Of a stretch of DNA of 64,000 nucleotides, positions 52,855-60,538 are shown piece after piece. The notes beneath the pieces were generated by a model. The model was given only the letters and a program-made list of their open reading frames with translations, was not told the DNA's origin and searched no databases. This DNA is from Natrarchaeobius chitinivorans (GTDB lineage Archaea > Halobacteriota > Halobacteria > Halobacteriales > Natrialbaceae). The number at the start of each line of letters is the position of its first letter. Position 1 is the stretch's first letter. The position numbers and the translations under genes were made by a program. The stretch lies in the NCBI RefSeq assembly GCF_003841505.1, contig NZ_REGA01000022.1, positions 1 through 64,000 of the forward strand, read 5' to 3'.

Positions 52855-52998
52855 TCAGAAGACGGAGCCAGTGAGCGGCGTGCCGTCGGACCACTGGTCG
52901 TCTCCGGTGCCGACTTTGTCCTGCTGGGTGATTGATTCGACGGTGCCGTACTCGGTCAGTTCCGGCGCTTCGTACCGCTTCGAGTTGCGTTCAGACAT
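52855..52998 (-). CDS. Lasso peptide precursor (leader plus core)
   Basis: A 47-residue gene with start ATG at 52998 and stop TGA at 52857-52855. Tyr9, Pro12, Leu14, Gly18 and Thr24 fit the lasso leader motif YxxPxLxxxGxxxxxT exactly (YEAPELTEYGTVESIT). Thr24 at leader position -2 predicts cleavage after Gln25, giving a 22-residue core beginning Gln-Asp-Lys-Val-Gly with Asp33 and Asp34 at core positions 8 and 9, either of which could close an 8- or 9-residue macrolactam. Trp36 and Phe47 are tail aromatics. A Gln at core position 1 is unusual (Gly is most common). It follows the cyclase gene by 48 bp and has its own TATA box. Confidence 0.85.
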   Translation of the reverse strand: MSERNSKRYEAPELTEYGTVESITQQDKVGTGDDQWSDGTPLTGSVF

Positions 52999-53022
52999 CA
53001 AATTAGTATTATTCCCCCGCCC

Positions 53023-53031
53023 ATATAAATT
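53023..53031 (-). promoter_or_regulatory. TATA box of the lasso precursor gene
   Basis: TTTATATGG on the minus strand lies about 28 bp before the ATG at 52998, with an AT-rich spacer. It suggests a short or absent leader RNA and transcription of the precursor separately from, and probably more strongly than, the enzyme genes. Confidence 0.65.
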
Positions 53032-53046
53032 TCATTGTTTTATATC

Positions 53047-54957
53047 CTAATGATTGGTCGTCGGGACGTCGTACTCTTCTCGAGGGGGTGAGCCGGTCGA
53101 GTCGAGCCAGACCGAAAGCGAGAGCGCACGCCAGAGCGCGCGAGCGTCGCGTGAGGTCGGCTCGTTCTCGAACCGATCGACGGCGGCCTCGAGCGCATCG
53201 ATGTCGAGATACCGCGTGACTGGCCCCGGGTCGGCGACGAGTTCCGCAAGCCGGTCGGTCTCGAGTGTGAGTTCGTTCCAGAACGCCTCGTTCATCATCG
53301 TCTTCCAGGGACGACGGCGAATCGGCTCGGGAAGGAGGTCCTCGAGCGACCGACGGACGAGCGATCTGGTCCACCCGTCCGCGAACTGCTGGCGGGGTGA
53401 GATTGCAAGCGAAAATTCGAGGAGTCGCCTATCGGCGAACGGATATCGTGGCTCGACGCCGAACGCGCCGGCGATCAGATCGGCCGTCTCGAAGTTCGCG
53501 ACGTTTCGTCCGGCCGTGATCGACCGGTACTGGCGTTTGCGGTCCGTACTTCGGACGAACACCGAACCGGGCGAGGAGAGCGTTCGATACCGGGATCGGA
53601 GGTCGGTCCGGTCGACGAACGAGGGATCGAGCGTCGGGTTCGCGCGCGCGACGAGCACCGGTTGCCCGCGGCGGCGTCGCCGACGACGTTTGACCGGTTC
53701 GGGGACGAGCGGAGCCACGACGTGGCGGGCGAACAGGTGCCAAACAGGTGCGTCCGCGACGTCGCTCATCGCCCGAAGTTCTCGAGAGAGGGCGAGCCAC
53801 CGGCCCGTGCGAAAGAGCTGTGGTAATAGACCCAGCCCGTAGTTGATCGCGCTGTCGCCGAGTGCGCCGCTCAACGCGACGTCGACGCCGGCTTCGGCGG
53901 CACGCTCCGCGAGTTTCCACTCTCCGAAGTGGATCGTGTTGTGTGGCGGCCTGTCGAACTGTCGAGTCAGTCGGTCCCGGTCGACCAGCGCGCCACACCC
54001 CTCCGGAGACACGTAGTGTGACTCGATTCCCGGTCGATCGACTACCGTCTCGACGAACTCCCGCTCGTCGCTCGAGGGTGCATCGTCGAAGACGTTCGAG
54101 AACGTATGAAGCGTCTCGGTCTCTGGTAGTAGATCCCTCGCGACGACGGTAACCGACGACGAATCCAGACCGCCGCTGAGCTGTGCGCCCACGGGACCCG
54201 ACGACCTGAGTCGGCAGCCGACCGCCTCCTCGAGCAGTTCGCGAAACCGGCGTTCGTAGGCCGTATCCGACTCGAGGGATATCGTCCGCGTCGGATCGAG
54301 ATCCCAGTATCGCCACTGGTCGATCCCCGCCGAATCGACACACATCGCGTGGGCCGGCGGGAGGCGATCGATAGCCTCGCAAAACGTCCGCCGCTCGTCC
54401 TCGAGGACGCCCGTGAGGAAGTCGCCGATCGTCGTCTCGTCGACGTCGGCGGACACCGTCGGGACGGTCAGCAACGCCCTGAGTTCGGTGCCGAACGCGA
54501 AGCGATCGGCCGATCGGTGATAGTAGAAGGGCTTGATTCCGACGTGGTCTCGAGCACAGAACAGCGTCTTCTCGGTCCGGTTCCAGATCGCAAACGCGAA
54601 CGCGCCGATCAGGTGGTCGACGCACCGACTCCCCCACCGTCGGTAAGCCAGAACCACCAGTTCGCTGTCCGGCACCCGATTCGACGCGCCAGCGGTCGGG
54701 AGCGTCCGGAGTAACTCCTCGCGGTTGTCGATCCGTGCGTCGACGACGCCGACGAGATCGCCGTCGCGAACGGGCTGGTCGTCGAATCGGGCTTCCGGAG
54801 TCGTCGAGAGCAACTGGTGGCCGAGGCCGACCGGCCCCGCACACCACCGTCCGCCACCGTCCGGACCGCGGTGACCGAGACGGTCGTGCATCCGCTCGAG
54901 TTCCGCGTCGCCGATGTGACCGCCCCCGCGGTCGACGACGCCGACGATCGCGCTCAC
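53047..54957 (-). CDS. Lasso peptide cyclase (asparagine-synthetase-like, C protein)
   Basis: 636 residues. The N-terminal glutaminase-like domain starts MSAIVGVVD, so Ser replaces the catalytic Cys2 and no glutamine is used, as in lasso cyclases; HRGPDGGG is at 29-36. The synthetase domain has PVGAQLSGGLDSSSVTVVAR (PP-loop, 261-268), then ALSGALGDSAINYG and RYPFADRRLLEFSLAI. It would adenylate the Asp side chain and close the macrolactam with the core N-terminus. The GTG start overlaps the B2 stop. An Arg/Pro-rich stretch near 420-430 is unusual. Confidence 0.85.
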   Translation of the reverse strand: MSAIVGVVDRGGGHIGDAELERMHDRLGHRGPDGGGRWCAGPVGLGHQLLSTTPEARFDDQPVRDGDLVGVVDARIDNREELLRTLPTAGASNRVPDSELVVLAYRRWGSRCVDHLIGAFAFAIWNRTEKTLFCARDHVGIKPFYYHRSADRFAFGTELRALLTVPTVSADVDETTIGDFLTGVLEDERRTFCEAIDRLPPAHAMCVDSAGIDQWRYWDLDPTRTISLESDTAYERRFRELLEEAVGCRLRSSGPVGAQLSGGLDSSSVTVVARDLLPETETLHTFSNVFDDAPSSDEREFVETVVDRPGIESHYVSPEGCGALVDRDRLTRQFDRPPHNTIHFGEWKLAERAAEAGVDVALSGALGDSAINYGLGLLPQLFRTGRWLALSRELRAMSDVADAPVWHLFARHVVAPLVPEPVKRRRRRRRGQPVLVARANPTLDPSFVDRTDLRSRYRTLSSPGSVFVRSTDRKRQYRSITAGRNVANFETADLIAGAFGVEPRYPFADRRLLEFSLAISPRQQFADGWTRSLVRRSLEDLLPEPIRRRPWKTMMNEAFWNELTLETDRLAELVADPGPVTRYLDIDALEAAVDRFENEPTSRDARALWRALSLSVWLDSTGSPPREEYDVPTTNH

Positions 54958-55490
54958 GGTTCACCCGGATCGGCAAGCGGCGGTAGCGGTTCGAACCGGG
55001 AGAGGTCCTCGAGATCGCCGAGAATCACCGTCCCGTCGTGTTCGATCCAGCTGTGGGCCTCGAACTCGCCACCACCGGGTCGATCGATATCGATCTCGTC
55101 GCCGGCGCTACCCGTGGTGTGGTCACCGTCGTCGGAGGTGTCCACAGCGTGTTCGTCGCCGGGACCGTCCGGATCGACGCCGATCCGGTGAACGACGTCG
55201 TGGCCGTACGCGCTGTGAATCGCCTCCGAAGTCAACGACCGCATCAGACAGGTTCGATGTCCCGGGATGGTCCGGTCTGTCACCTCGACCGCCCAGGCGA
55301 CGCGAACGGGAGGCGGTGAGCCTGGAACGATCCGCGACAGCGACGACGACAGCGCGAGCAACCGCCGTCTGAACGCGGCGAACGACACGACGACGAAGCT
55401 GAGACGAACGACCAGTAACAATACCGCCGCCGTCACGATTCGCCCTTTGTCTCCGATCGACACCGCGAGAAATCCGGTAACTCGACCCAT
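54954..55490 (-). CDS. Lasso peptide leader protease B2 (transglutaminase-like)
   Basis: 178 residues. The transglutaminase-like triad is visible: Cys81 in PGHRTCLMRSLTSEAIHSAY, His146 in EAHSWIE and Asp159 in VILGD. Two hydrophobic stretches in the first 50 residues suggest membrane association. Residues about 106-140 form an Asp/Gly-rich insert not usual in bacterial B2 proteins and probably a halophilic adaptation. B2 removes the leader after the RRE protein delivers it. It begins 18 bp after the RRE gene stop and overlaps the cyclase gene start by 4 bp. Confidence 0.85.
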   Translation of the reverse strand: MGRVTGFLAVSIGDKGRIVTAAVLLLVVRLSFVVVSFAAFRRRLLALSSSLSRIVPGSPPPVRVAWAVEVTDRTIPGHRTCLMRSLTSEAIHSAYGHDVVHRIGVDPDGPGDEHAVDTSDDGDHTTGSAGDEIDIDRPGGGEFEAHSWIEHDGTVILGDLEDLSRFEPLPPLADPGEP

Positions 55491-55508
55491 GGGTGGTCTC
55501 GACGTCAG

Positions 55509-55820
55509 TTACTCCTCGCGATCGGGTTCGATCTCGACGAGGCCGGCCTCGGAGAAGTCGGCCAGTATCGAGTCGATGTCGCCCGTACACTCCTCTGGAG
55601 AGACGTCGTACTCGTCACTGACGTACTCGCGGAGTTGCGCGACCGTTCGTGGCTGCTGGAGCGAGTCCCAGAGCGACGATGCCACCCCGTTCAAACCGTA
55701 GTATTGCCCCGATTCCAGGTGCAAGATGACGGCCTCGCCGTCGATCGTCGTCGCCAGGTGATCGTCAGTCGCGACGACTTCGGCCGAATCCGATAGTTCA
55801 CCCACATTCGTTTCTCCCAT
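55509..55820 (-). CDS. PqqD-like leader-recognition protein (RRE, B1)
   Basis: 103 residues. The PqqD/RRE fold is recognisable: an extended N-terminal strand region (HLATTIDGEAVILHLESGQY), the turn YYGLNGVASSLWDSLQQPRT, then VAQLREYVSDEYDVSPEECT and IDSILADFSEAGLVEIE, the usual beta-strand/three-helix order. In lasso systems this B1 protein binds the leader (the Tyr-Pro-Leu motif) and hands it to B2. First gene of the cluster, starting from a shared control region. Confidence 0.8.
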   Translation of the reverse strand: MGETNVGELSDSAEVVATDDHLATTIDGEAVILHLESGQYYGLNGVASSLWDSLQQPRTVAQLREYVSDEYDVSPEECTGDIDSILADFSEAGLVEIEPDREE

Positions 55821-55878
55821 ACATTCGTTACTATTTTCTCAATAGTATAAATTTGTATATATTGGACGAATAATCGAA
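55821..55878. promoter_or_regulatory. Bidirectional promoter between the lasso operon and the membrane-gene pair
   Basis: Only 58 bp separate divergent starts. A minus-strand AATTTATACTATTGAG box lies about 30 bp before the RRE gene ATG, and a plus-strand TGTATATATTGG box about 25 bp before the ATG at 55879. The two boxes overlap, so one regulator could control both sides. Confidence 0.55.
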
Positions 55879-56502
55879 ATGCCGTTTACGCTCCGGTCCA
55901 AACACCACCTATCGCAGCCGATGATGAAACGTCCACTGCAGTCGAAACCGGAGCCCTTCGGCCAGCTAGGGAGAGGACTCGCGGCCGCGTTCCTGTTCGT
56001 CGTCCTCGTTGGACTGCTGATCTGGTATGGATCGACCAGACCGGCGATACTCGAGGCGATTTCGCCGGGCAGTCTCGAGGGGCTCACGCCCGTCCTCGAG
56101 CGCGTGTTTCCGCTGACCGACAGGCCACCTACGCGGGAGTCGTGGGAAACGACGTACATGTACTACATCTCGTGGGTCGGCGGCATCTGGACGACGATCC
56201 GGTTCGTCCAGGGGTGGCGGTTCGACCGTGAACGGCTCGCGTTCGTTCCGCGAGCACGACACCGGACGATCCTCGACGCGTGGAAGCGTCTCACCCACCC
56301 ACGCGAGAGCGATCCACGAAACACTGACCTCGAGCAGCCAAAGCCAGAGTCCGGCCTCGAGCGGCGAAGGCAAGAATCCAAACTCGAGCGGCGAAGGCAA
56401 GAATCCAAACTCGAGCGGCGGACGCGAGAATCCGGACTCGATCACACACGAAAACCCGGACTCGATCCCGACCCATCCGACGACGGAGGTTCGGATGGCT
56501 GA
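55879..56502 (+). CDS. Membrane protein with a 9-residue tandem-repeat tail
   Basis: 207 residues. Two hydrophobic segments (GLAAAFLFVVLVGLLIWYGS near 33-52 and the MYYISWVGGIWTTIRFVQGW region near 95-115) flank an external loop, followed by a cytosolic tail of about 90 residues with ERRRQESKL-type repeats encoded by a 27-bp tandem repeat. I do not recognise the family. Being divergent from the lasso operon and overlapping the next gene by 8 bp, it may serve in export or self-protection of the peptide, but this is inference. Confidence 0.6.
   Translation: MPFTLRSKHHLSQPMMKRPLQSKPEPFGQLGRGLAAAFLFVVLVGLLIWYGSTRPAILEAISPGSLEGLTPVLERVFPLTDRPPTRESWETTYMYYISWVGGIWTTIRFVQGWRFDRERLAFVPRARHRTILDAWKRLTHPRESDPRNTDLEQPKPESGLERRRQESKLERRRQESKLERRTRESGLDHTRKPGLDPDPSDDGGSDG
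56347..56442. repeat. 27-bp tandem repeat in the membrane-protein tail
   Basis: Units begin at 56347, 56374, 56401 and 56428 (the last partial), each near GAATCCAAACTCGAGCGGCG. The translated unit is ESKLERRRQ or a variant. Confidence 0.85.
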
Positions 56503-57022
56503 CGTTCTGACCCACGTCCTGGCCGGCTACGTCATCGGCTCGCTCGTCGCGCTCCGATACGACTGGGCGAGGACGCCACACGTAACCATGGTCATGATCG
56601 GAGCCCTCTCACCGGACTTCAAGAAGATCGACCACGTGATCACCGACGGTATGGTCACGAGTGCCCTCGGGATTCCCTGGGGGTGGACGGCGCTTCACAC
56701 CACCGGTGGCACGATCGTCGTGGCCCTGCTCGGCTCGTTACTGGTCGCGCCGGGCCACCGCAAACGCGTGATCGCGTTGATCGTGATCGGGGCAGCGTCC
56801 CACCACGTGCTGGACCTGCTTCTCGTCAAAGGAACTGGATACACCTATCCCGTCCTCTGGCCGTTCGTGGAGTACCGACCGCCGGCCGGCGGACTCTACC
56901 TGAGCAGCGACCGCTGGCCCGCACTCCTCACCGGGACGATCGCGGCGGTTCTCTGGGGCGTTCGACGACGGTACGACCGGTCTCCCTCGAGCGGGTACGC
57001 CGATCCGGCCTCGAGGCCGTGA
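56495..57022 (+). CDS. YdjM/DUF457-type membrane-bound metal-dependent hydrolase
   Basis: 175 residues from the ATG at 56495, overlapping the preceding stop. MADVLTHVLAGYVIGSLVAL carries the conserved N-terminal His, followed by IGALSPDFKKIDHVI (Asp and His of the metal site), WGWTALHTTGGTIVVALLGS, and VIGAASHHVLDLLLVKGTGY (second His cluster). Several hydrophobic stretches. Members are membrane hydrolases of unknown substrate. Its place beside the lasso genes is suggestive only. Confidence 0.75.
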   Translation: MADVLTHVLAGYVIGSLVALRYDWARTPHVTMVMIGALSPDFKKIDHVITDGMVTSALGIPWGWTALHTTGGTIVVALLGSLLVAPGHRKRVIALIVIGAASHHVLDLLLVKGTGYTYPVLWPFVEYRPPAGGLYLSSDRWPALLTGTIAAVLWGVRRRYDRSPSSGYADPASRP

Positions 57023-57057
57023 GCAGGGACGAACGCAGACTGAACGCCCAATTCGTA

Positions 57058-58119
57058 TCAGTCGTCGGGTTCGGCGACGGTCACGGGCAAGGAAACGTAC
57101 TGGCCGGCCCGTTCGATCGTCGGCTCGTCCGGCGCGCCGTCGGGATAGAGCAACCAGACGATCCGCCCCTCGCCATCCATCGTCGGCGCGACCTCGTGGC
57201 CGTGGCGCCAGCGTTCCCCGTGGTTCAGTTCCACCTCGAAGCGCTCGAGTTCCCGCTGGTCCGTCACCGTCACCGAGTCGCCGGTTCGATCGACGCGCTG
57301 TTCGACGACGACGACCGCGTACTCGACCGCCCGGTGTTCTTCGTTGTCGACGCCGACGGTCAGTTCGTGGCGCTCCCCCGACGCGAGTTCCAGCGAAGAC
57401 GGGTAGCCGGAGACGTCGTCTGAGTCCCCGGACAGGACGTAGATCGACGAATATCCCTCTCCATCGATCGGAGCCAGAACGGCGACGCTCGCTGCGGCGC
57501 CGAGGATGGCCACCGATCCGATCAGCACGACGAGCAATACGACGGCGGGCCCACGTCGCCGACCGTCTCGGTCGCGCCATCCTGACGACGTCCACTCGCG
57601 ATACCGGACTCGAAAGCGCCTCTCTGGGGGTAAGTGCCATCTGCGGACCACGGCGGCGGCCGTCGAGACCAGAACGAACCCGCTCGTGACGGTCATAATC
57701 GGTCCGAGTCGCATCTCCCACGGCGTCACCTCGAGCGGGAGGACGAGCAGGGGGACGACCGCGACGCTCGCGGCGAGCGAGAGGGCGACCCGTTCGACGG
57801 TATCGAGACCGCTCGCGTCCGGCTCGGGCCTCGGTCCTCCCGCTTTCGGGGCCGAGTCTGTTCTCGAGGCCCCCGCTTTCGAAGCCAGGTCCGACCTCGA
57901 GTCTCCCGCTCCCGGAAACGCGGCCGCGACGAGTGCGTATCCGGGAACGACGAGGAAAAAGAGTACGCCCAGAAGCGTTCCGAGTGGCGTTTCGCGGACC
58001 ACCGGCAGGAACGTGGCGGCGTTGACGGTCACGGTACACGCGAGGACGGCGACGAGATCCGCGGGAATCGCCCGGAGCGGTCGTGGAAGGAGCACTCGGC
58101 GCAACCGATCGTCAGTCAT
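57058..58119 (-). CDS. DUF1616-type membrane protein
   Basis: 353 residues. Four hydrophobic segments (LVAVLACTVTVNAATFLPVV, LGVLFFLVVPGYALVAAAF, VALSLAASVAVVPLLVLPLE and IMTVTSGFVLVSTAAAVV) precede a fifth (AVVLLVVLIGSVAILGAAAS) and an extracellular beta-rich C-terminal domain (SSIYVLSGDSDDVSGYPSSL, ELTVGVDNEEHRAVEYAVVV). The order fits the DUF1616 family. It lies downstream of the DUF4129 protein in the same direction and probably works with it in the cell envelope. Function unknown. Confidence 0.8.
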   Translation of the reverse strand: MTDDRLRRVLLPRPLRAIPADLVAVLACTVTVNAATFLPVVRETPLGTLLGVLFFLVVPGYALVAAAFPGAGDSRSDLASKAGASRTDSAPKAGGPRPEPDASGLDTVERVALSLAASVAVVPLLVLPLEVTPWEMRLGPIMTVTSGFVLVSTAAAVVRRWHLPPERRFRVRYREWTSSGWRDRDGRRRGPAVVLLVVLIGSVAILGAAASVAVLAPIDGEGYSSIYVLSGDSDDVSGYPSSLELASGERHELTVGVDNEEHRAVEYAVVVVEQRVDRTGDSVTVTDQRELERFEVELNHGERWRHGHEVAPTMDGEGRIVWLLYPDGAPDEPTIERAGQYVSLPVTVAEPDD

Positions 58120-58187
58120 CGAACCTGTGCCTCGTCATAACGGTGTGAAATCGGACAGTGCATTTCGAATACGTCCCCTATCGATCG

Positions 58188-60431
58188 TCAGGTCTCGATG
58201 ACGATCCCCTCGAGATCGTCCGAGCCGTTCTCGTCGGCGAGTTTGATCAGCGCGTGCGCGTCGACGAGAACACCCGATGCCTCCTCGTCGGTGAGCGTCG
58301 CGGGACCGAACTCAGCACGTTCGTACGATTCGGTAATCGACGCCAGTTCTTCCGCCTGCGGACCCGAATACCGGTCTTCGAACTCCCAGTGAGTGAGCGT
58401 CCCTTCCTCCGGCGACGACCGGAGTTCGGCCCGAACCGCCGCGTACGCAGCCCGAACGGCGTCGTTGGTTCGGCCGTCCGAGAGGCGCTCCGTGGCACGC
58501 TCGAGTAGTTCGTCGGCCCGACCGGCCGAAGCCGGGCCACCGGGATCGATCTCGATCCGATCCGATCCGGTGGAGATTATCGGCGGCGTCTCCGATCGGG
58601 ATTCGGATCGATCGTCCTCCGTCGGGGACGGGTCCGGAACGGCGACGGTCGACCCTCGAGACGCCAGGACGGAGTGGGTGGCGGGCGAGTGCCGGCGGCG
58701 GCGAACGTACCGCCACAGCCCCCACGTTCCGGAGAGGATGACGCCGACAGCGACGGCCGCCACGACGAGGAAAAACACCGGACGGGAGTCGTAAACCAGC
58801 GACGAGGCGCCGCCCGATCCCTGCCACGCGACTGCCGTCCGCTCCTCCGCCGAGGCCAGATTACCGTCTTCCCCATCGTAGGTCGCGGTAACCGTCACTT
58901 CCCCGGCCGGATCGGCGGGCGTCACGTTCTCCTCGAACCGGCCGTCGTCGTCGGTCGTGACGGTGGTAGAACGATTACCGTCGACGGACAAGGCGATCGG
59001 TTGCTCCGCGACGGGAACTCCATCGACGGTCGCCAGTTGGCCGCCGACGAGAACGCCGTCCCCGTCTCGATCGGCGACGATTGCGAGCTGTGTCCCGCTC
59101 TCCTGGACGGCGATCGGAACGCGCTCGCTCGTCGTCTCGAGCGCGTGACCGTCTCCGACGACCAGCACGGACAGTTCCCGGTCGCCGCTGGGAACCGACG
59201 GGGGAACGAGAACCGTCTCGTCGATCTGCCCGTCGGTCGTCGTCGTTGTCGACACCAGTTCCGTACCGGCGAGCGAGAGCGTGATCGGCGCGCCGGCGAC
59301 CGGTTCGTCGCCGACCGTCACCGTACTCGCGACGTCGACCGTCTCGCCGTATGCGACGGGGTCGGGTTCCTCGAGTCCGGCTACCGACGGCTCGGTCGAC
59401 TCGATCGAAACGGGAACGGTCGTCTCGTCCCCGAGGTGGTCGACTCCGGGGTCCGGGACGTATCGAACCCGGAGTTCGTCGGCCGTCGGCTCGAGCGGGG
59501 CCGGCCGGTAGTCGATCGAGAACTGGCCGTCACCCCGGGTCTGGACAGAGTGAGGCTCGTCGTTGATTTCGACCGTGATCTGTTCGCCGCCGACCGTCTC
59601 GCTGCCGTTCTCGAGGGTTACCTCCCCGGTTATTTCGACGGGATCGACGGGGCTGGTCGTCCCGCCGTCGGCCTCCGCTTGGATCCTCGCCGTCGTGAAC
59701 TGATCCGAGCGGACGGCCGATTGCTCGCGCTGTATCTCCTCGTCGATGGCCTCGACGCGTGTTCGCGTCTCGACGACGTCGGCGTCGACGACGGGATCGA
59801 TGCCGGCGAACTGCCGGGACAGGCGGTCGGTGACCGTCGCGACGTCGGCCGCGATGACGTCGAGTTCGCGCGCGAGATCCAGCGCTTGCTCTTCGTCGCC
59901 GCGGACGATCGCCCGATCGTACGCCGATCGAACGCTGCGATAGGATTCGACCGATTCGGCCAGCGTCCGCTGATCCGCGCCCGCTCGATCGAACGCGTCG
60001 GCCGGCGGAGGCACATCCTCGGGAAACTCACGGTCGTACCCGCCAGTCTCGTCGACGAGCGTACCGTACCGGTCTGCGTGATCCGCGTACCCGTCGCCGA
60101 CGTACACCTTCGAGCGGTCGTACTCGCCGCCCTCGAGTTCGGCGACGCTCGCGCGCAGGCGATCCGCGAGGCGGTTCGCCAGCCACGCACGCAGCGCTTC
60201 GCTGTCGCCGGGCTCGGCGTACTCGTCGGGATCGACGTGTGGGTCGATCCCGTTGCTGTCGGGTTCACCGTTCGGGTCGGCGTCGTCGCTCCCCATCACG
60301 ACGGCGGCGGGCGAAGCGACGCCCGCCGGCGATGACTCCGCTACAGTCACCCCGATTCCGGAGCTGACCGCGACGAACACGAGGATCAGCGGAACGGCGA
60401 GTGAAATCCATCGCCACGCATCCGTATTCAC
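58188..60431 (-). CDS. DUF4129-type membrane protein with beta-sandwich repeats
   Basis: 747 residues. A signal-like N-terminus (WISLAVPLILVFVAVSSGIG) is followed by a helical stalk (about 85-235), several Ig-like or transthyretin-like beta domains (VEITGEVTLENGSETVGGEQ; EPVAGAPITLSLAGTELVST; GVPVAEQPIALSVDGNRSTT), one membrane segment near 560 (VFFLVVAAVAVGVILSGTWG) and a C-terminal DUF4129 domain with RAAYAAVRAELRSSPEEGTL and LTHWEFEDRYSG. Such proteins sit in MoxR/transglutaminase-like membrane clusters. The function is unknown. Confidence 0.8.
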   Translation of the reverse strand: MNTDAWRWISLAVPLILVFVAVSSGIGVTVAESSPAGVASPAAVVMGSDDADPNGEPDSNGIDPHVDPDEYAEPGDSEALRAWLANRLADRLRASVAELEGGEYDRSKVYVGDGYADHADRYGTLVDETGGYDREFPEDVPPPADAFDRAGADQRTLAESVESYRSVRSAYDRAIVRGDEEQALDLARELDVIAADVATVTDRLSRQFAGIDPVVDADVVETRTRVEAIDEEIQREQSAVRSDQFTTARIQAEADGGTTSPVDPVEITGEVTLENGSETVGGEQITVEINDEPHSVQTRGDGQFSIDYRPAPLEPTADELRVRYVPDPGVDHLGDETTVPVSIESTEPSVAGLEEPDPVAYGETVDVASTVTVGDEPVAGAPITLSLAGTELVSTTTTTDGQIDETVLVPPSVPSGDRELSVLVVGDGHALETTSERVPIAVQESGTQLAIVADRDGDGVLVGGQLATVDGVPVAEQPIALSVDGNRSTTVTTDDDGRFEENVTPADPAGEVTVTATYDGEDGNLASAEERTAVAWQGSGGASSLVYDSRPVFFLVVAAVAVGVILSGTWGLWRYVRRRRHSPATHSVLASRGSTVAVPDPSPTEDDRSESRSETPPIISTGSDRIEIDPGGPASAGRADELLERATERLSDGRTNDAVRAAYAAVRAELRSSPEEGTLTHWEFEDRYSGPQAEELASITESYERAEFGPATLTDEEASGVLVDAHALIKLADENGSDDLEGIVIET

Positions 60432-60538
60432 ATTTGTCTTTCGTTGGCTAAAATCAAAAAGCTATTCAATTGAACCGGACGTGAACCGGTACATGTGTCT
60501 CGTCGCTCGGCCGCCGATCGGGGCTCGAATCTAAACCT

